Of a DNA stretch of 64,000 nucleotides, positions 36,966-49,867 are shown in pieces. How positions within the stretch are numbered: the first letter of the stretch is position 1; each line of letters begins with the position of its first letter. Source of the stretch: Pardosa pseudoannulata (taxonomy: Eukaryota > Arthropoda > Arachnida > Araneae > Lycosidae); the NCBI GenBank assembly GCA_032207245.1, contig CM063502.1, positions 47,010,904 to 47,074,903 on the forward strand. Direction: 5' to 3'. The notes beneath the pieces are model-generated. The model was not told the DNA's origin, made no database searches, and worked only from the letters and a program-made list of their open reading frames with translations. The position numbers and the translations under genes were made by a program.

Positions 36966-37850
36966 AATATTTTAGATACAATATACTATAGTGGACTCGC
37001 TCCTAAAAAACTTCATAGAAGGTAAGAAATAGTTTTAAAAACCTATAATGATGTTTTTTTATTGATAGACAATAACCATTTAAAGGAAAATACATTATTG
37101 ATTGATACTTACTCTGTCATAAATTTCAACTTTTCTAGCTATAATATAATGCTTTCTTTAAATATTTTCAAAATTGTAGAATTTCAAATGCAGTAGAAAT
37201 TAATTTCTTAGATTGAAAATGTTTCTTTCGATGAAAGGAGCGTTTTACTCACCACAGCTACATTTTCCTGTGTTTTGATAAGAATATTTGATAATGATTT
37301 AATGGATTAACTCATAAGGTAATTTGTAAAAAGTTTCATTAATTCAGATAATAAAGCCTGAATCAAATTAATTTTCAAAAACAACACTTAGGATTTTTTT
37401 CTAATCATGATACAAAAATTAGAAGCATCCCAAACTATATAATGGCAGTAATTTATAAATGGCAAAATTAATTATTATTTTCACATTGCAGTCTAGGAAA
37501 ATTTTGACTTTAAGGAAATAGTTTACAACTAGTATCAATTATTTACTGAACATAGGGATAGAATTAAGTACAATGCAGTGTGGTGTTGAAGTAATATACT
37601 TTTGCAAACAATAGTCTTAAATAGTTTGTTTTATGAAGATCTTGAAGTGGGTTTATCCTTCCTAGTTGTCAGTTTCAACCTATAACTTACACAAATGTAC
37701 ATCTAATGCACTTTACCACAGAGGTTAAAGAATATAGGTATTATTCAGTTTTATGTCCAAATTTAGCTTAATTAAGGTACTCATTTTGACAAAATTATGC
37801 AAAATTTTTTGAAAGTTTAAATAAATTTAAAGATTAATATTTAAACTTAC

Positions 37851-37982
37851 TTGAGTCACAAAACAAAGACCCATAATGTATGAAACGACACAAACTCCAG
37901 CAATGAAAAGTTCTTTATGAGGCCTTAGAAGTCGCGGCCATTCGTCGACCACTGCCGTAATGAATCCTTCCATTGTACAGAA
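37851..37982 (-). CDS. GAT1-like GABA transporter (SLC6), exon f (TM9)
   Basis: This 44-codon exon reads [38 protein letters not shown] and LCFVTQ. It covers the short amphipathic segment after TM8, the intracellular loop and TM9. The phase is 0/0, with acceptor TGCGTCTAG and donor GTAAGT. The DSQ|FCT boundary falls exactly where the previous exon ends, so no residues are missing. Confidence 0.96.
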
Positions 37983-38090
37983 CTAGACGCAGAAAGAAAC
38001 ACAATAAACATTTTAAAATGACCCATAAAAATGTAATCATAAATATATAATTACTCTTAAATTTGGTTTAATTTTAAGAAAAAGTAAATA

Positions 38091-38800
38091 CAGTCTTGAC
38101 CAAAAGTATGGAGTATTTCCGTATTTTTCAGATAGTTATAAAAAAAATTACGACTTTATGATTTATGTGAAGAAAAAAAGATATACAAAATCCCGGACTT
38201 TCTAAATTTTAATATTTTGGAAGCTTTGAGAAAAAATTGGAGGAAATAAAATGTTTTCATTATTTTTTCATTATTTGAAAGAAAACAAGATTTATTTCAA
38301 ATAACAGAATAGTCTTCTAGTTTTGAAAATGATAATTTTTGTGCTAAGTAAATTTATAAAATCTTAGAAAATAAAACTCTTGTTGATGAATGTTTGTTGA
38401 GGAAAGATGAATGTTTCAAAGAACTTGGTTTCACATTTTATTTTTACACGAGGTGTAAGAATCTCATGCTAAAATCTCAAAACGGGTAAAACGTGAACCT
38501 TGGATTGGGGCTTAGAACATTTAATAAAAGACCAGTTAGTACCAAAATACGATAAGAACTGAAATAAAAAGAGATGAGTCTAAAACGTGATGACATTATT
38601 AGAATCGAAAATCAATGAGCAATAGAAAACAGCCCAGAGTTAGTAGCTGCGCTATGTGAAGGAACTCGATGCTTAATCATTCAGGACAATAGCAATAAGG
38701 AGGAAGTTTTACACTTTCACTGCTGAAAGACGATTTACCACTGCGAAAAGTGCACTTGCGGAAGAGCCAATGACGATATATCGTTGCGTATGCGATGGCG
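38091..38800. mobile_element. Possible Tc1-like transposon remnant (left end only)
   Basis: CAGTCTTGACCAAAAGTATG, preceded by TA, is very close to the terminal repeat of Tc1-type elements. Downstream, short stretches in several frames (for example KRPVST near 38530) could be a decayed N-terminus, but this is weak. No matching right end was found in the next 3 kb, so the limit given is approximate. Confidence 0.4.
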
Positions 38801-40608
38801 CCTTATTATTCGCATTGAGCAAAATCAATCTTAAAATTAATTTATGATGATAAAACTTTATAAATGGTCTAGTTTCTTTGTAAAGTAATTGGAAAGTTGT
38901 TTATGAATTTAATTTTTTGTTATATTCTATGCTGGTTGGTGAAGAGATTGTCTATACACTAGACCAGTGGCTGGCATACTTATGTAGTTGCTGAGCAACC
39001 GTATCATTTGTTCAGTTTTTAAATCTTAATGTAAACGAAACATAACAATTGTACCAAACATACGTGATACTAAAAAAGAAAAAATACCCCGACATAAATA
39101 AGAATTTTTTTAAATGTTACATATATAGACACGTATAAACATTTTTAAAAATAATGAAATCAATTTTAATAACTCTTAATATGAAAAAGAAATTGATCCG
39201 TACGTAATAAAAATTTGAAGTACCGTTAGTAATAAATTAGAAATGTAAGAACATATTTTACATCAGACTTATTAATTTTAATGGGAAGGATGGAACTCTT
39301 TTTGATCCTCATCTTGTTATTGATCTTGGGAGAGTAGCTAGTGGTTGCCATTCTAATACAATTTCCCATACGTTCAGCATTCAATATGTTTCTGTATTTA
39401 AATTTTTAAATAAACTTTCTACTGGAAAAATAAACCTAACACAGATGCAGGCATGCAAACCAGAATATTACCTACACTTCTAGACCGAACCTGAAACAAA
39501 ACTGAGTATTTTCTTTAGGAAAAAGAAAAGACCAAATATTTTCAGAATTCGAAGGAAGCGATTTTAAAAATTAATCACTCCTGATTAGTAAACCGGAGCA
39601 CGATCCTGTGATCTATAAAATTTTTTTCATGAGCTGCTAGTAGTTCACAAATCAAGTTTGGGGATTTCTGCGCTAGACGATAAGATAGTAATTCGATATG
39701 GGACGTTTTATTGAGACTAATCGTAGGATTTAGATAGCAGTTAGAACAGAATATTTCCTTATCTTTCATGAAAGAATCTTGCATCAATACGGCGAGAATA
39801 AAATTTTTAAATCTATCCGTGGCTTTTATAAAGATCGTATCTATTTCTCAACAGTCAATGCTTGAAAAATGCCACCGGTGTTGTTACTGTTGTTTTAACA
39901 CTTTTGCCAAACATTTTAAATTTTGTTAAACTTATAATTAGAAGCATAGGTTATTTTTTCATGTTTTTATGAGGTTTTTCTCAAACATCATCAAATTCAA
40001 CAAATTGGTCTAGCATTCTTTGCTTAGATATGATACTTTCTGTCGGTCTTAAAAGGGTTAAAAGAAGCGTCTCTGAAAGGCTTTAAAATTAGAAAGAAGT
40101 GTCTTTCTGTGATGATAGAAACTTTTAAGGTTAAAATGAGATCTAGTTATCAAACTCTGTTTAGAAGACTGGTCCAAGGTTCTAATTAATACTTCGTGTA
40201 ATAATTTTTTTGTTTAACTCTCACACAATATTAATGATACATGTTTTCTAGTAGTAAACCAATATTCTGTGATATTTTCCTTTAAATGTGGGTTATTTGG
40301 TACAGATAGTATGTTCTATCAGAGACGAAGACTAAAAGAAGACTATAACCTGAAAGTTATAGTTAATTCTTAATACCAAATAAAGAGAAAGAAATGTAAC
40401 TATCTGAAGTTGTATAATGACTGGTTGTGTTGAAGAAATTTTTATTCGTGGTAGTTGAATGAACAATCAAATTATATGAATGTATTTAGTGACATAGGCG
40501 TTATAATTTTATAAAAAATTCAGTGTTACTAGCATGAATAATGTCGAATTTCAACATGAGAATGCAATGAAACATATGTTAAAATTTTTCAACGATATAG
40601 TTCAGAGG

Positions 40609-40692
40609 AGTTGGTTGGACCGTGACTGAATGGATAGGACGCTGCCAGATGGTACTAGAGTTCACGTGTTTCGCACCCTACTGTGGACATTG
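40609..40692 (+). mobile_element. SINE family A, 5' head fragment
   Basis: The sequence GACCGTGACTGAATGGATAG then GAGTTCACGTGTTTCGCACC matches the tRNA-like head of family A. The body is not recognisable after about 40692. Confidence 0.6.
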
Positions 40693-41035
40693 ATATTCAG
40701 GGTCGGCTCCAGAGTATTCGGCACCATGTAAAAAATAATTGTGATTTCCCTCTTATATCATATGGTACATATGTTTAATCTTCAATAGGTTGAATGTAAA
40801 CAGTTTTTTCGATGTAATGCATACTTAAAACGCAGTAAAAGTTTAAAAAATCATATGGGTCCAAACTGTAGTGGCACATTGTTCTTTCATGTCACAGAAA
40901 TTTGTTAGACTCTTGGGTAAGAAGTGTGCAAATTTAAAGTAAAAGGTAAGTAGTCGGGAAAATTCAGGTAATTCTTCAAGACTTATAGATGCTTTTAGTG
41001 CGTTCAGAACTATATGCCTATAGCATTTTCAGGCA

Positions 41036-41040
<5 letters not shown>

Positions 41041-41076
<36 letters not shown>
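41041..41076. repeat. (CA)n microsatellite
   Basis: 18 CA units in the long SLC6 intron. Confidence 0.97.
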
Positions 41077-41077
<1 letters not shown>

Positions 41078-41703
41078 TTAACACTCCGAGTGGAACACAC
41101 CGATGAAAAAATCTCCAAAAAATACGATAAAGTTTTATTGTGTCAGTGAATAAAGTGTTCTATGATTTTTTACTTCACCCTTTGTCGAATATGGGAATAT
41201 GGGAAACCCACCCTCGTTATTGTCCCTTTACTTCCGGTTATAAATAGATATATAAATAGACATTATTGATTGTTAATTTTTAATACACATAAAGCTCGTC
41301 AATTCTCGAAGATCATCTCATAAGAAATAATGGATTCTAAAAATACGAATAAAAATATTTTTAAGAGAATTATTTAAATTTTTTTACGAAAGTCATCCAA
41401 GCTATTTAAGTGGTGCAATTAGAGATACATCTGTTACGGCAAACGAAATACTTCGAAATAGAGATTGACAAAGCCATGAGAAGCTATCAGCGTCTTTGTG
41501 CCTCAAAAAGTAGGGGTGCATCCCTCAATAAATGTCAGTCAAAGAGGGGTGCTGTTCCTAAACAATCGACCTGACCCTCCTACCTCAAAACTCCATGGGG
41601 GAAAGCACTGGCAGAAATGTACAATACATCCATTTTCGGAACATTTTTGGAGGTCGAAAATTGTACGTGACAACCGGCGGAATTGTACGTGCAAACCACT
41701 TAG

Positions 41704-41707
<4 letters not shown>

Positions 41708-41784
<77 letters not shown>

Positions 41785-41809
41785 TATATACATAGGGGCA
41801 CATACCAGG

Positions 41810-41881
<72 letters not shown>
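41708..41881. repeat. Twin (AT)n tracts with a palindromic spacer
   Basis: Two AT tracts (about 41708-41793 and 41814-41881) flank a short spacer (GGGGCACATACCAGGGGC). Flanks AGAGGG and CCCCTGG are partly complementary. The long Tyr-Ile open frames in this region are artefacts of the repeat. Confidence 0.95.
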
Positions 41882-41883
<2 letters not shown>

Positions 41884-43221
41884 CCTGGAAACGGTCCTGT
41901 AGATGCCTATAGCCTTTCGTAATTTGTTTTAAGCAGTAAATTCTGGTATAAGAAGTCTCTTAGACCAAAATAAACATAGCACTCAAAGTCGCTACAGAGA
42001 AGTAAGATAATGATAGTCTGACATTTCAGGCTTGTCCTCTATATCATATTTAAATAGAAAATTGTAAAGATGTTTTTACGGAAGTTACTATAACCTTCAA
42101 AAATACTGCAAAATTTTAGAAATTTGAAGACTTAAAAATTAGTATCTAACGTATTCAGTAGTGTTGATACCGCGATATAAACGGTCCAAGGATGAGACCA
42201 CCAAGTCAAATTCTGAAGTAATTCATACTTGATTTATGAAGGTAAACATTATTTTTAATTACTACAAAACGAAGATGATTTGCTCTTAATGAATACTTCA
42301 AACTACGGTCCACGGGCCAGCTTCTGCTTCAAACCTAGCCCACAAAAATTTTAAAAATGTATGATAATTATTTAATAAATTGCAACACCAAAATTGATTA
42401 TAACAAAAATTCATGCGTAGTGCTAATCATTTTCAACTTTAATTTAATTATACACATATTGGTGTTTTTATTTCAAACCGGAAAACAGGGATTCGGGAGA
42501 ACATTTTTTTTTAAATTTGAAGAATCCAATATAGGTGAATTAAAGATCTATTTTATAGAAGTATATTTTAAGCTCCACCCATAGACTTTCTTTTTCGGCA
42601 GAAGTTCTAATAGTTCATATGGGAAGATGCTGGACAGATAGCGACAATTTGAAAAGTGGTGGAGCCAATGCAAAGTGTTGTTTGGGCCTTGTTTTGGTTA
42701 TTGAGGATATTAGTAAAGTAGTAAAGTATTAGAACCACAAGATGTCAATTAAAAATTCAGAGTTTCATGCTTTTAAAGATATTCACATGAAAGTATTTTT
42801 ACAGTTGTTAAAAATTTAGGATTAATTATATTGTCTGCACTATTTTTCTTTCTTTCCTTCTTTTTTTTTCCTGTACAATTAAAGCTTGCCTGTCCCTTTC
42901 AAACCGGTATATGCATTCTGGAAACTTTGGCTTTATAAAATACATTGAATTAAATTCGTAGTGAAATCTGTCTGTCAACAATTAATCTTACATATATTTG
43001 GTACCACAGTATCCCCTATATAATAATTAAATGTTTAAGCCACCGACAATATATTAATGCACAGAATTCTATAAAGAGCATTGAAAATGTGCAAATGTTA
43101 TAAATAATTTTCTAGTGACATATTGTATTTTTCGAGCAACGATGGAAAACATTTTAGCAACAATTTCAGATATACTAAATAAATTTTATTAGAACTAAGA
43201 ATTTTTCAGAATGGTTGATAC

Positions 43222-43372
43222 TTTGTTGTTTGGAGTTCTGCGGTCTACTTTCTCTTGCTACACGAAGACTAATGACAGGGACGTACTGCCTAAAGCCACT
43301 TTTGAACTGCTACGAACACCCATACCAGCAGCGGTGTTCGAACCCACGAACTCTGATCCGGTTGGTTGGTTT
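43222..43372 (-). mobile_element. SINE family A, copy lacking part of the head
   Basis: On the minus strand, GTGGGTTCGAACACCG (B box), GTTCGTAGCAGTTC and GTAGACCGCAG match family A in order. The A box region has been replaced by unrelated sequence. Confidence 0.75.
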
Positions 43373-43680
43373 TGCTACTCAAGAGCTAACTGAACGAAAA
43401 CCTAATACTTTAAACTAACTCCGAACAATTACAGCTATTCGTTAGATTAGAGTCCATAGCTAATCCTGGTAATCCTTCCTACAGACTGTTTCAAAGACAA
43501 TATCTGTAATTTTCTTAAATCCTCATTTTTAAAAATATTCTAAAATTGGCTTTGATATAAATTAATCTGATTTGTTACTTTTAATTAACTTTTCTGTAAG
43601 AAAGAAAAATCAAGGTTTTTTTCTTCTCCTTCTCTTCAATATTTTGTGCTCTTGTCTGTGTGTGTGGAACTTGAAACTTA

Positions 43681-45224
43681 GGGCCTTACTCTGGGAGTTC
43701 GGTTCGTACCGCAAGTGCGGTATGACGTCACGTTGACGTCAGCTCGCTGAAATTTTGAGAGCAAACGATACTTCGGTACTCTGTTACATGCGGAAAGTTA
43801 CCGATAGCTGCAGGTTGCGGAAACTTTCCGGCAGCAAATTTGGTAGAGAGAACTTCCCGATAGTAAGAAAACATGGCGGCTTATTTGAGTTACGAATATA
43901 TAGCTCAGTTAGGAAAAGTATGCCTGTTTTGCCAAAATGTAGAAATCTCCACGGATACCACTGATATTAAAAGTATGAACTAAAAAGTTGTTTTTAAATA
44001 TAGTAATGCTGAATTTAGAGCAGTATAAAAGTATGATGTAAATATTGTGTATCTTCAGTTTTGATCTTATATTTTATTTTTTTCATACTAGTAGAAATCT
44101 TGTTAACAATGCTAAGTAATAAAAAGATCGAAGCCTTTATAACTTTCGACTTTTATTTTACATATTTTAAGAACAAAATTTACAATCTTCATGGATACCT
44201 GTGATGTTAGTCTGAACCCAAAATTTGTGTTTACATATAATAAAACTGTTTTTAAAATACTATCAAAGTATGATTTAAATATTATTTATCTTTAATTTTC
44301 ATCATATTTATATCTTTTATTTTCATCATAACCATAATTTTCATATTGTGATTTTCAAATTTTAATTTCATGCATTTTATATATTTTAATAACTGTGTTC
44401 AAAACAAAACATTGATGTTTAGATTTTAGGTATTGATATATAGTAGTAATATGATAAATTTTGATGGAATAACTATCATTTTACAGTTTTTTTCAGTACA
44501 AATATAACTTTTTATCAAGTTTTTTATCAATGATCTCAATGCAGTAATATTTACATCATAATATTCATCAGTTACATCATTTTTATGCATTCCATCATAA
44601 TTGTAATGTATAAAATATATCTGTAAGAGAATGTAATTTGCAGAAACCCAGAAAATTCAACTGCAGGTCAATTAAGCTGCAGGTCCCGGTCTCATTAGCA
44701 CTCGTGTTGTAAAAAGTAGACCGTAGCACTCCAAACCAAACCTATGGAAAGCGCCTCTATATGTTTAATAAAATTCCATACTGTATATAATAATGCTTCA
44801 TAAAACTAATCATGGGTAAAAGTTTCCGTGAGACAATCTCTTCGATTTAAACTCTTGAGATTTGGATGCCACTTTTATCAATACCGTACGCATGCAAAGA
44901 AAAATGCGAATTATTTATTTGTTTATATTTACAAACATTGCTGTTGCCGAAACTGAAAATCAGAATTATAATTCTAAATTTCTGATTGGTTTAAATGGTG
45001 CAAAGTAGAAGATCCCATTAAACTCCGCCTCTAAAATAAGCCCAGCCCAAAGGCGGGATATATTTCTCAAACTCGATAGTAAGCTAGTTACCGCACCTTC
45101 GTTTCCGTGCTCCCAGAGTACGGTTTGAGCTTAGTTGCGGCAACTAGGTATCGTTAGGCCAAGTTTCCGCGACTACGTCATACCGCACTTGCGGTACGAA
45201 CCGCAACTCCCAGAGTAAGGGCCA
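43681..45224. mobile_element. PIF/Harbinger-like non-autonomous element with TTA duplication
   Basis: The terminal inverted repeats are about 45 bp. The left end reads GGGCCTTACTCTGGGAGTT and GGTTCGTACCGCAAGTGCGG; the right end gives the same words in reverse complement with one or two mismatches or indels. TTA occurs on both flanks (43678-43680 and 45225-45227). A 3-bp TTA duplication with GGGCC-type ends is typical of PIF/Harbinger. No transposase frame is visible. A plus-strand SINE fragment (44676-44742) lies inside. The element sits in the 10.5 kb SLC6 intron. Confidence 0.82.
44676..44742 (+). mobile_element. SINE family A, 3' fragment
   Basis: GGTCCCGGTCTCATTAGCAC, AAAAAGTAGACCGTAG and CCAAACCAAACC are the 3' third of family A in plus orientation. 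It lies inside the Harbinger-like element, so it is the later insertion or came along with it. Confidence 0.75.
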
Positions 45225-45808
45225 TTATCTTTTTTTAGCGAATAGCCAGGCGTTAGCTTGACTTGAAAGTGAGTGGATCGTTTGCTGATAATAATTTTTA
45301 TAATCGTCAAATAAAGTCAGGGTCTCCGGTAGTTAATGAGAAAGTAGGAAATCATCAATTTTAGTTTATATGTATTCTGGATCGTGAGAACTTTCCTGCT
45401 CTTCTTACTTGTACACGATTTCAGTGTAGACTTTACGACGCCTGCGCATGGCACGTTTGGAAGAAAATGTTAAGAGCCATGTTTAAATTGTTTTATGTTT
45501 CCGAAAAATAAAAGATTATTTGGTCTCAATTGCAAGGTGTTCATCAGTTATAAATCCTCTTGAATATAATTTATTGCATCTTGTGTTAATTATATGCGGC
45601 TAGATCATTAAAAAATTAATTGAATGATTTCCTCTGAATTACACACACTCTCTCTCTCACACACATACACACATACATACACACCATGTATATAATTTGT
45701 TTAAAGGATTATGTAGCCTATGGTGTCATACAATATTGAAATTGTAGTTTTTCAGTGGTTAAATGCCTGTTATCTTACCCCTTTGTAATACTTTGTTGCA
45801 GACATAAA

Positions 45809-45810
<2 letters not shown>

Positions 45811-45863
<53 letters not shown>
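45811..45863. repeat. (AT)n microsatellite
   Basis: About 26 AT units. A CT/CA-rich tract (45641-45682) lies just to the left. Confidence 0.97.
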
Positions 45864-45870
<7 letters not shown>

Positions 45871-46117
45871 AATATTTATCAAAATTTGATCATAAAGTCT
45901 GTATCAAATGGCGATACTTTATTTGATTTTCGAATGAAAATTTTATTCATCGGTTGATCAGATGCACATGATTGCTACTGAAATAAAGTTTGGTATTGTT
46001 AAATCAAAAACAACAAATGTGGAGATGTAAGAAGTAGATTTATTACAAACATAGTTGCAAATTATTTTATTCAAAATAATTTACATTAATTATATGAATT
46101 GTGTATATTTTCGGGAA

Positions 46118-46440
46118 AGGGGGAGGTTTGTTTAGTCAGCAAAGGCATCGATCACATAATCGGAGGATTTCGAGTTCGAGAATCAAGCCTCCCAAAGATC
46201 CGCCGTGTTCATTAATCCTGACTGAAGCAAGCAAAATAGGTTTAGTGTCCTCCAAGTTCAAATGATGCCTCTGAAGGTGACAGGGCCAAATCTAGGGGGA
46301 TCTTCTACTTTGTCCCTGATTCTAAATTACGAGAGCTTAGCGGGCGCAATATTACTCGTGTCCGTAGCATTCCTTCAATCCTTAAACTTCACGTGCTCCT
46401 CGAGTAGTACTAAATGAGTAACAACCTCACCACCATGTTT
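46118..46440 (+). mobile_element. SINE family C, second copy
   Basis: GTTTAGTCAGCAAAGGCATC, GAGTTCGAGAATCAAGCC and TGTTCATTAATCC parallel family C positions. The 3' end GAGTAACAACCTCACCACC resembles its ACAACAAC tail. Confidence 0.7.
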
Positions 46441-46817
46441 ATCATAAATATATCTGTCTCTATTACCCATTTTACTGTAAATATTTTTCTATTTTGGTTG
46501 TAGGAAATGCAATATTTAGCTAAGAAATTTTCATTTTTACTCTTTAAACTTTTAAACTTATCTTTTTTACATATTTGGAATAATGTATTCTAACATTTTG
46601 AGAAATATTTTTAATTCGGGGTTGCTGCGATACAAAAAGTTAATAGCAAGCCTTCAATAAAAGGCTATAAAATATTTTCGCTTATTGGAGCGAGAGTGTA
46701 GAAGAGTTCTACATGTTATAAAAATATCAAGAAAACGTTTAAAAAAACTGGATTATTATTTGAACGGCATAGGATATTCCTTAATGCTCAATACACAGCT
46801 TGCCATTTTCGTTGTGA

Positions 46818-47003
46818 CTGGGCCGATAGAAGACTGAATGGGTAGGGAGCTGCTTTCCGGTGTCAGAGTTTGTGGGTTCGAGTCTCACTGTTGGCATGAT
46901 GGTCGTAGCTGTTCAAAATCGGCTTTAAATGTTCAGTCACGGTCTCATTAGTCTTCGTATAGTAAAATGAGTAGACCGTTATAGCTGCAAATTAAATGAA
47001 ATC
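46818..47003 (+). mobile_element. SINE family A, plus-strand copy
   Basis: It contains GACTGAATGGGTAGGGAG (A box), GTGGGTTCGAGTCTC (B box), GGTCGTAGCTGTTC, GGTCTCATTAGTCTTCG and GAGTAGACCG in the order of family A. It lies in the long SLC6 intron. Confidence 0.8.
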
Positions 47004-47139
47004 AAATCGCTGCCACTGGACATTTTTTTCGGACAACGAGTAGGACTGCGCTATAGACTTCAAAGATTTCGGGTACAATGAAGTGGGGTGTTAATTGGCT
47101 ACATTTTTAAATTATTTTGTTACATACACAGTCACTTGT

Positions 47140-47736
47140 ATAATACAGGTAAAAATGCATGCCTTTTCCAACTAATTCATCTACTCTTGTGCAAGAAGCA
47201 TCTACACGGGGATATTTCTTAGTCACGTGTTGCTTTAACTTTGCAGTGAAGTTGAAAATGCCTAACTTAATTCAATATATTGCTTTTGAAAAATTTTCCC
47301 TTTAAACTGCCAAAGTAAGTTATTTGTTCTGATATTATACTTTATGCACATATTTGAAAGATCATTTTACCTTTTATTTTAAATAAGTTAAGTTTTATAC
47401 GGCGCATTTACTTCTAAAATTTTTCTACAAGAGGTAAGTGCATTATAAAGAAAAGAAGTAATTTTTGATTCGTATTTCACAGGTTAATGTATTTGTTTTT
47501 TTCTTTTAAATTTATGGCAAGAAAAGCTACATTAGTATAAATAAAATGAGTTTAGAACGTCTCTTTTTCATTTCATTGCTTAACATTTTATCCAGACGCG
47601 TATTTGGTTCAAAGCTTCAAATATCAAAGGTTTTAGATTTTTAAACTATGAAATTTAAAGGAACGAAATGATTCCTTGAATTCGCTGTTTTCTGCTCTTG
47701 TCCTGTCGAATAATCAATTCCTATCAAAGACATTTA
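47140..47736. repeat. Dispersed repeat D, copy 2
   Basis: The partner of 5700-6256. Co-linear blocks over more than 450 bp, without a reading frame, suggest an old non-coding interspersed repeat. The ends and class could not be determined. Confidence 0.65.
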
Positions 47737-48137
47737 AAAATTGATTTTTTTTTTGCATTTGGTCTGTTCTGGTGAGGTAAGTGGGTACTTCGGGCTTGAA
47801 ACAATTTTTCTATCAATCTGATGATATTTTTTAGGATATGAGAAAAAAATATCTATAGTATTATAAAGAAAATTCAAATAATTAGGAGTTTTAAACGAGT
47901 ATCAGATTTACATCGTCGCACAGGCAAATTAACAAAGTGATTTTACAGTAGCGATATTATTTAAGAATCGTCTCCCCTTTGAGTCTTGAAATTCTCTATT
48001 TACTCATTAGTACTCAGTATAAATAAGGAATTATGGACCCATGGGGAATTTCTATCATCTTAAAGATATTCCTTGCCATGTTGTTATTGGATGAGTATTA
48101 CAGAATAATGGCGGTACGATGTCCAAATAAATAAATA

Positions 48138-48285
48138 GGGAATTGTGTTTTGTTACCGGAAACCATGGATTTGATTTTCATCGCTGGCATCCTTGTTTGT
48201 AGCTGTTTGAAATCGATTTTGAGCAGTAGCATCCAATCTAATCATCCCTGATGTAGCAAAAAGCAGATCGAGCGCTCCCAACTTA
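48138..48285 (+). mobile_element. SINE family A, strongly diverged copy
   Basis: GTTTGTAGCTGTTTGAAATC, GATTTTGAGCAGTAGC, CTAATCATCCCTGATGTAGC and AAAAAGCAGATCG follow the body of family A with many changes. The head is mostly lost. Confidence 0.55.
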
Positions 48286-48527
48286 CAGAACAGTACAACA
48301 GATTTAATGATTTGAAAAAGAAAAGTAAATGGCTTAATTTAAGCAAAGTGAATTGAAACCAATATAGAGCACCGCCATATAAAATTTTTCCTTTTTTTAA
48401 TTCAAAAACAAGTAATATGGGACAATTTAAAAAAATGTTGTGTGCATTTTTAATACAAAATAAAGCAACTTTAAACTAGAGGCTTAATGCTTCTGTCGGT
48501 AATAAAAAATTTCACACAGTTCATTAC

Positions 48528-48640
48528 CTGACTGTCCAGACCTAGCATTAATATCATAAGGAAGAAAAGCACTGCCCATAACGGAGAAATAGGTAGCTTC
48601 AATACGGCAGATGGGTAAGCTAAGAAGGCCAATCCAGGAC
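48528..48640 (-). CDS. GAT1-like GABA transporter (SLC6), exon e (TM8, Na2 site)
   Basis: The exon completes a Gly codon and encodes [20 protein letters not shown] and then a TM8 helix ending LMLGLDSQ. The GLDSQ motif carries the Asp/Ser pair of the second sodium site (D395/S396 in GAT1). The exon is 113 nt and ends in phase 0 with donor GTAATG. The next intron is the longest in view, 10.5 kb, and holds the Harbinger-like element and several SINEs. Confidence 0.96.
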
Positions 48641-49214
48641 CTATCATAGAAACAAAATGTAATAGTTAAGAATAATAAACTCTTTATCCCCTTAACATAA
48701 ACAATTAACTCCTCATTCCTTTAGAATATCCACTAATGATCAAATCTTGATTTCCATTGCTATTATGATAAAAATGCAAAGCACTATTTTAGCATAAAAT
48801 AACTAGAAACATTTTAGTTTTTAACAAAATAAAAAAAAAATATCTTCAGATATTGTTTACAGCATTCTAGAAGTTTTAAACAGAATTATTGAAATTAATA
48901 TCTGGGTTTTATCATTCTAAAGCAGTGTTCTCTGTAGAATAAATAAACATCCATATTCATAAACTTCTGAAAAAGCACATAAAATTCTAGTGAATACATT
49001 TAAAATAAAAAGTATACTTGCCTTTTTATGTAATATGGATCCCAATTGTTAGGGTTTTATGACTATTGAAAAAAATAACAAGAAACTTACCGTATAAATT
49101 TTAGACCTGGTACAGAGAGTGAAAGGATATAAAATTCCATTAAAATAAGAAAAAATGACCTGTTGAATAACCAGAAGAAAAAATATTAAAACACAAATGT
49201 TTGAAGTGGCTCAC

Positions 49215-49339
49215 CTGAAGCTGCGACTTCACTAACAGGCTTATTTTGCTCGTGAGCCATGAATCCAACGACTGAAAAGATGACAAACCCAGCAAACATA
49301 GATGTGCCACTGTTGATGCAAGACACGATCAAGGAATCT
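49215..49339 (-). CDS. GAT1-like GABA transporter (SLC6), exon d (TM7)
   Basis: One base completes the Arg codon, then [34 protein letters not shown] and VSEVAAS follow. INSGTS supplies the Asn and Ser equivalent to N327 and S331 of GAT1 (sodium and chloride ligands). The GAT1-typical Cys inside that motif is Gly here. Splice sites are CTTTGATAG and GTGAGC, leaving phase 1. Confidence 0.96.
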
Positions 49340-49867
49340 CTATCAAAGGAAAACGAAATTTATTGAGGATTAACCGCACAGTTCAAATATAAATAGGTGT
49401 TTGTAACATATATTTTTGTTTCCTTTAAAATATCTCACATCGTGTTTAAAAAATACCTAATGCATTATATACTATTTTGTGATTGAATTTTACCCGCTTT
49501 GAATCATTAATTTAAACAAAAGAAATTGCTTCTATAAGTGTTATAAATTTTCGATTAAAAATTATCAGCAGTGATAAAACAAAAGAGCAAAATTACTGTG
49601 TGAAATAATATGCTTACACCTAAGTAATGTTGGTCGTATATGGTACTCCTATAATAAAATGACCAACAAACATCTTGGTAGGGTGGCTTGTTAGGGGTGA
49701 TTGCTATAAAAGCAAGTGACTCATCGATGAAAATAATAATAAAACTCACCAGAATAATCCCTCTCTTACACAAGGTGTTGACGAATTCAGAGGGGTGATT
49801 GTAGGCAGCAAAAGGATGAAAAAGTATCATTGAACATAGAGTTGTAAATTATGTTTAAAACTAAACT

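Larger units (their letters stand above)
37983..48527. other. 10.5 kb SLC6 intron between exons e and f
   Basis: This intron is the main landing site for repeats: Tc1-like end (38091), SINE A heads and fragments, (CA)n and twin (AT)n tracts, Harbinger-like element, SINE C copy 2, repeat D copy 2. No coding sequence of its own is supported. Confidence 0.7.

Noticed and set aside
41498..41902. Open frames on both strands encoding long Tyr-Ile runs
   Set aside because: They are translations of the (AT)n microsatellites.
42310..42345. CGGTCCACGGGCCAG as a hAT terminal repeat
   Set aside because: No second end or duplication was found nearby; too short to stand alone.
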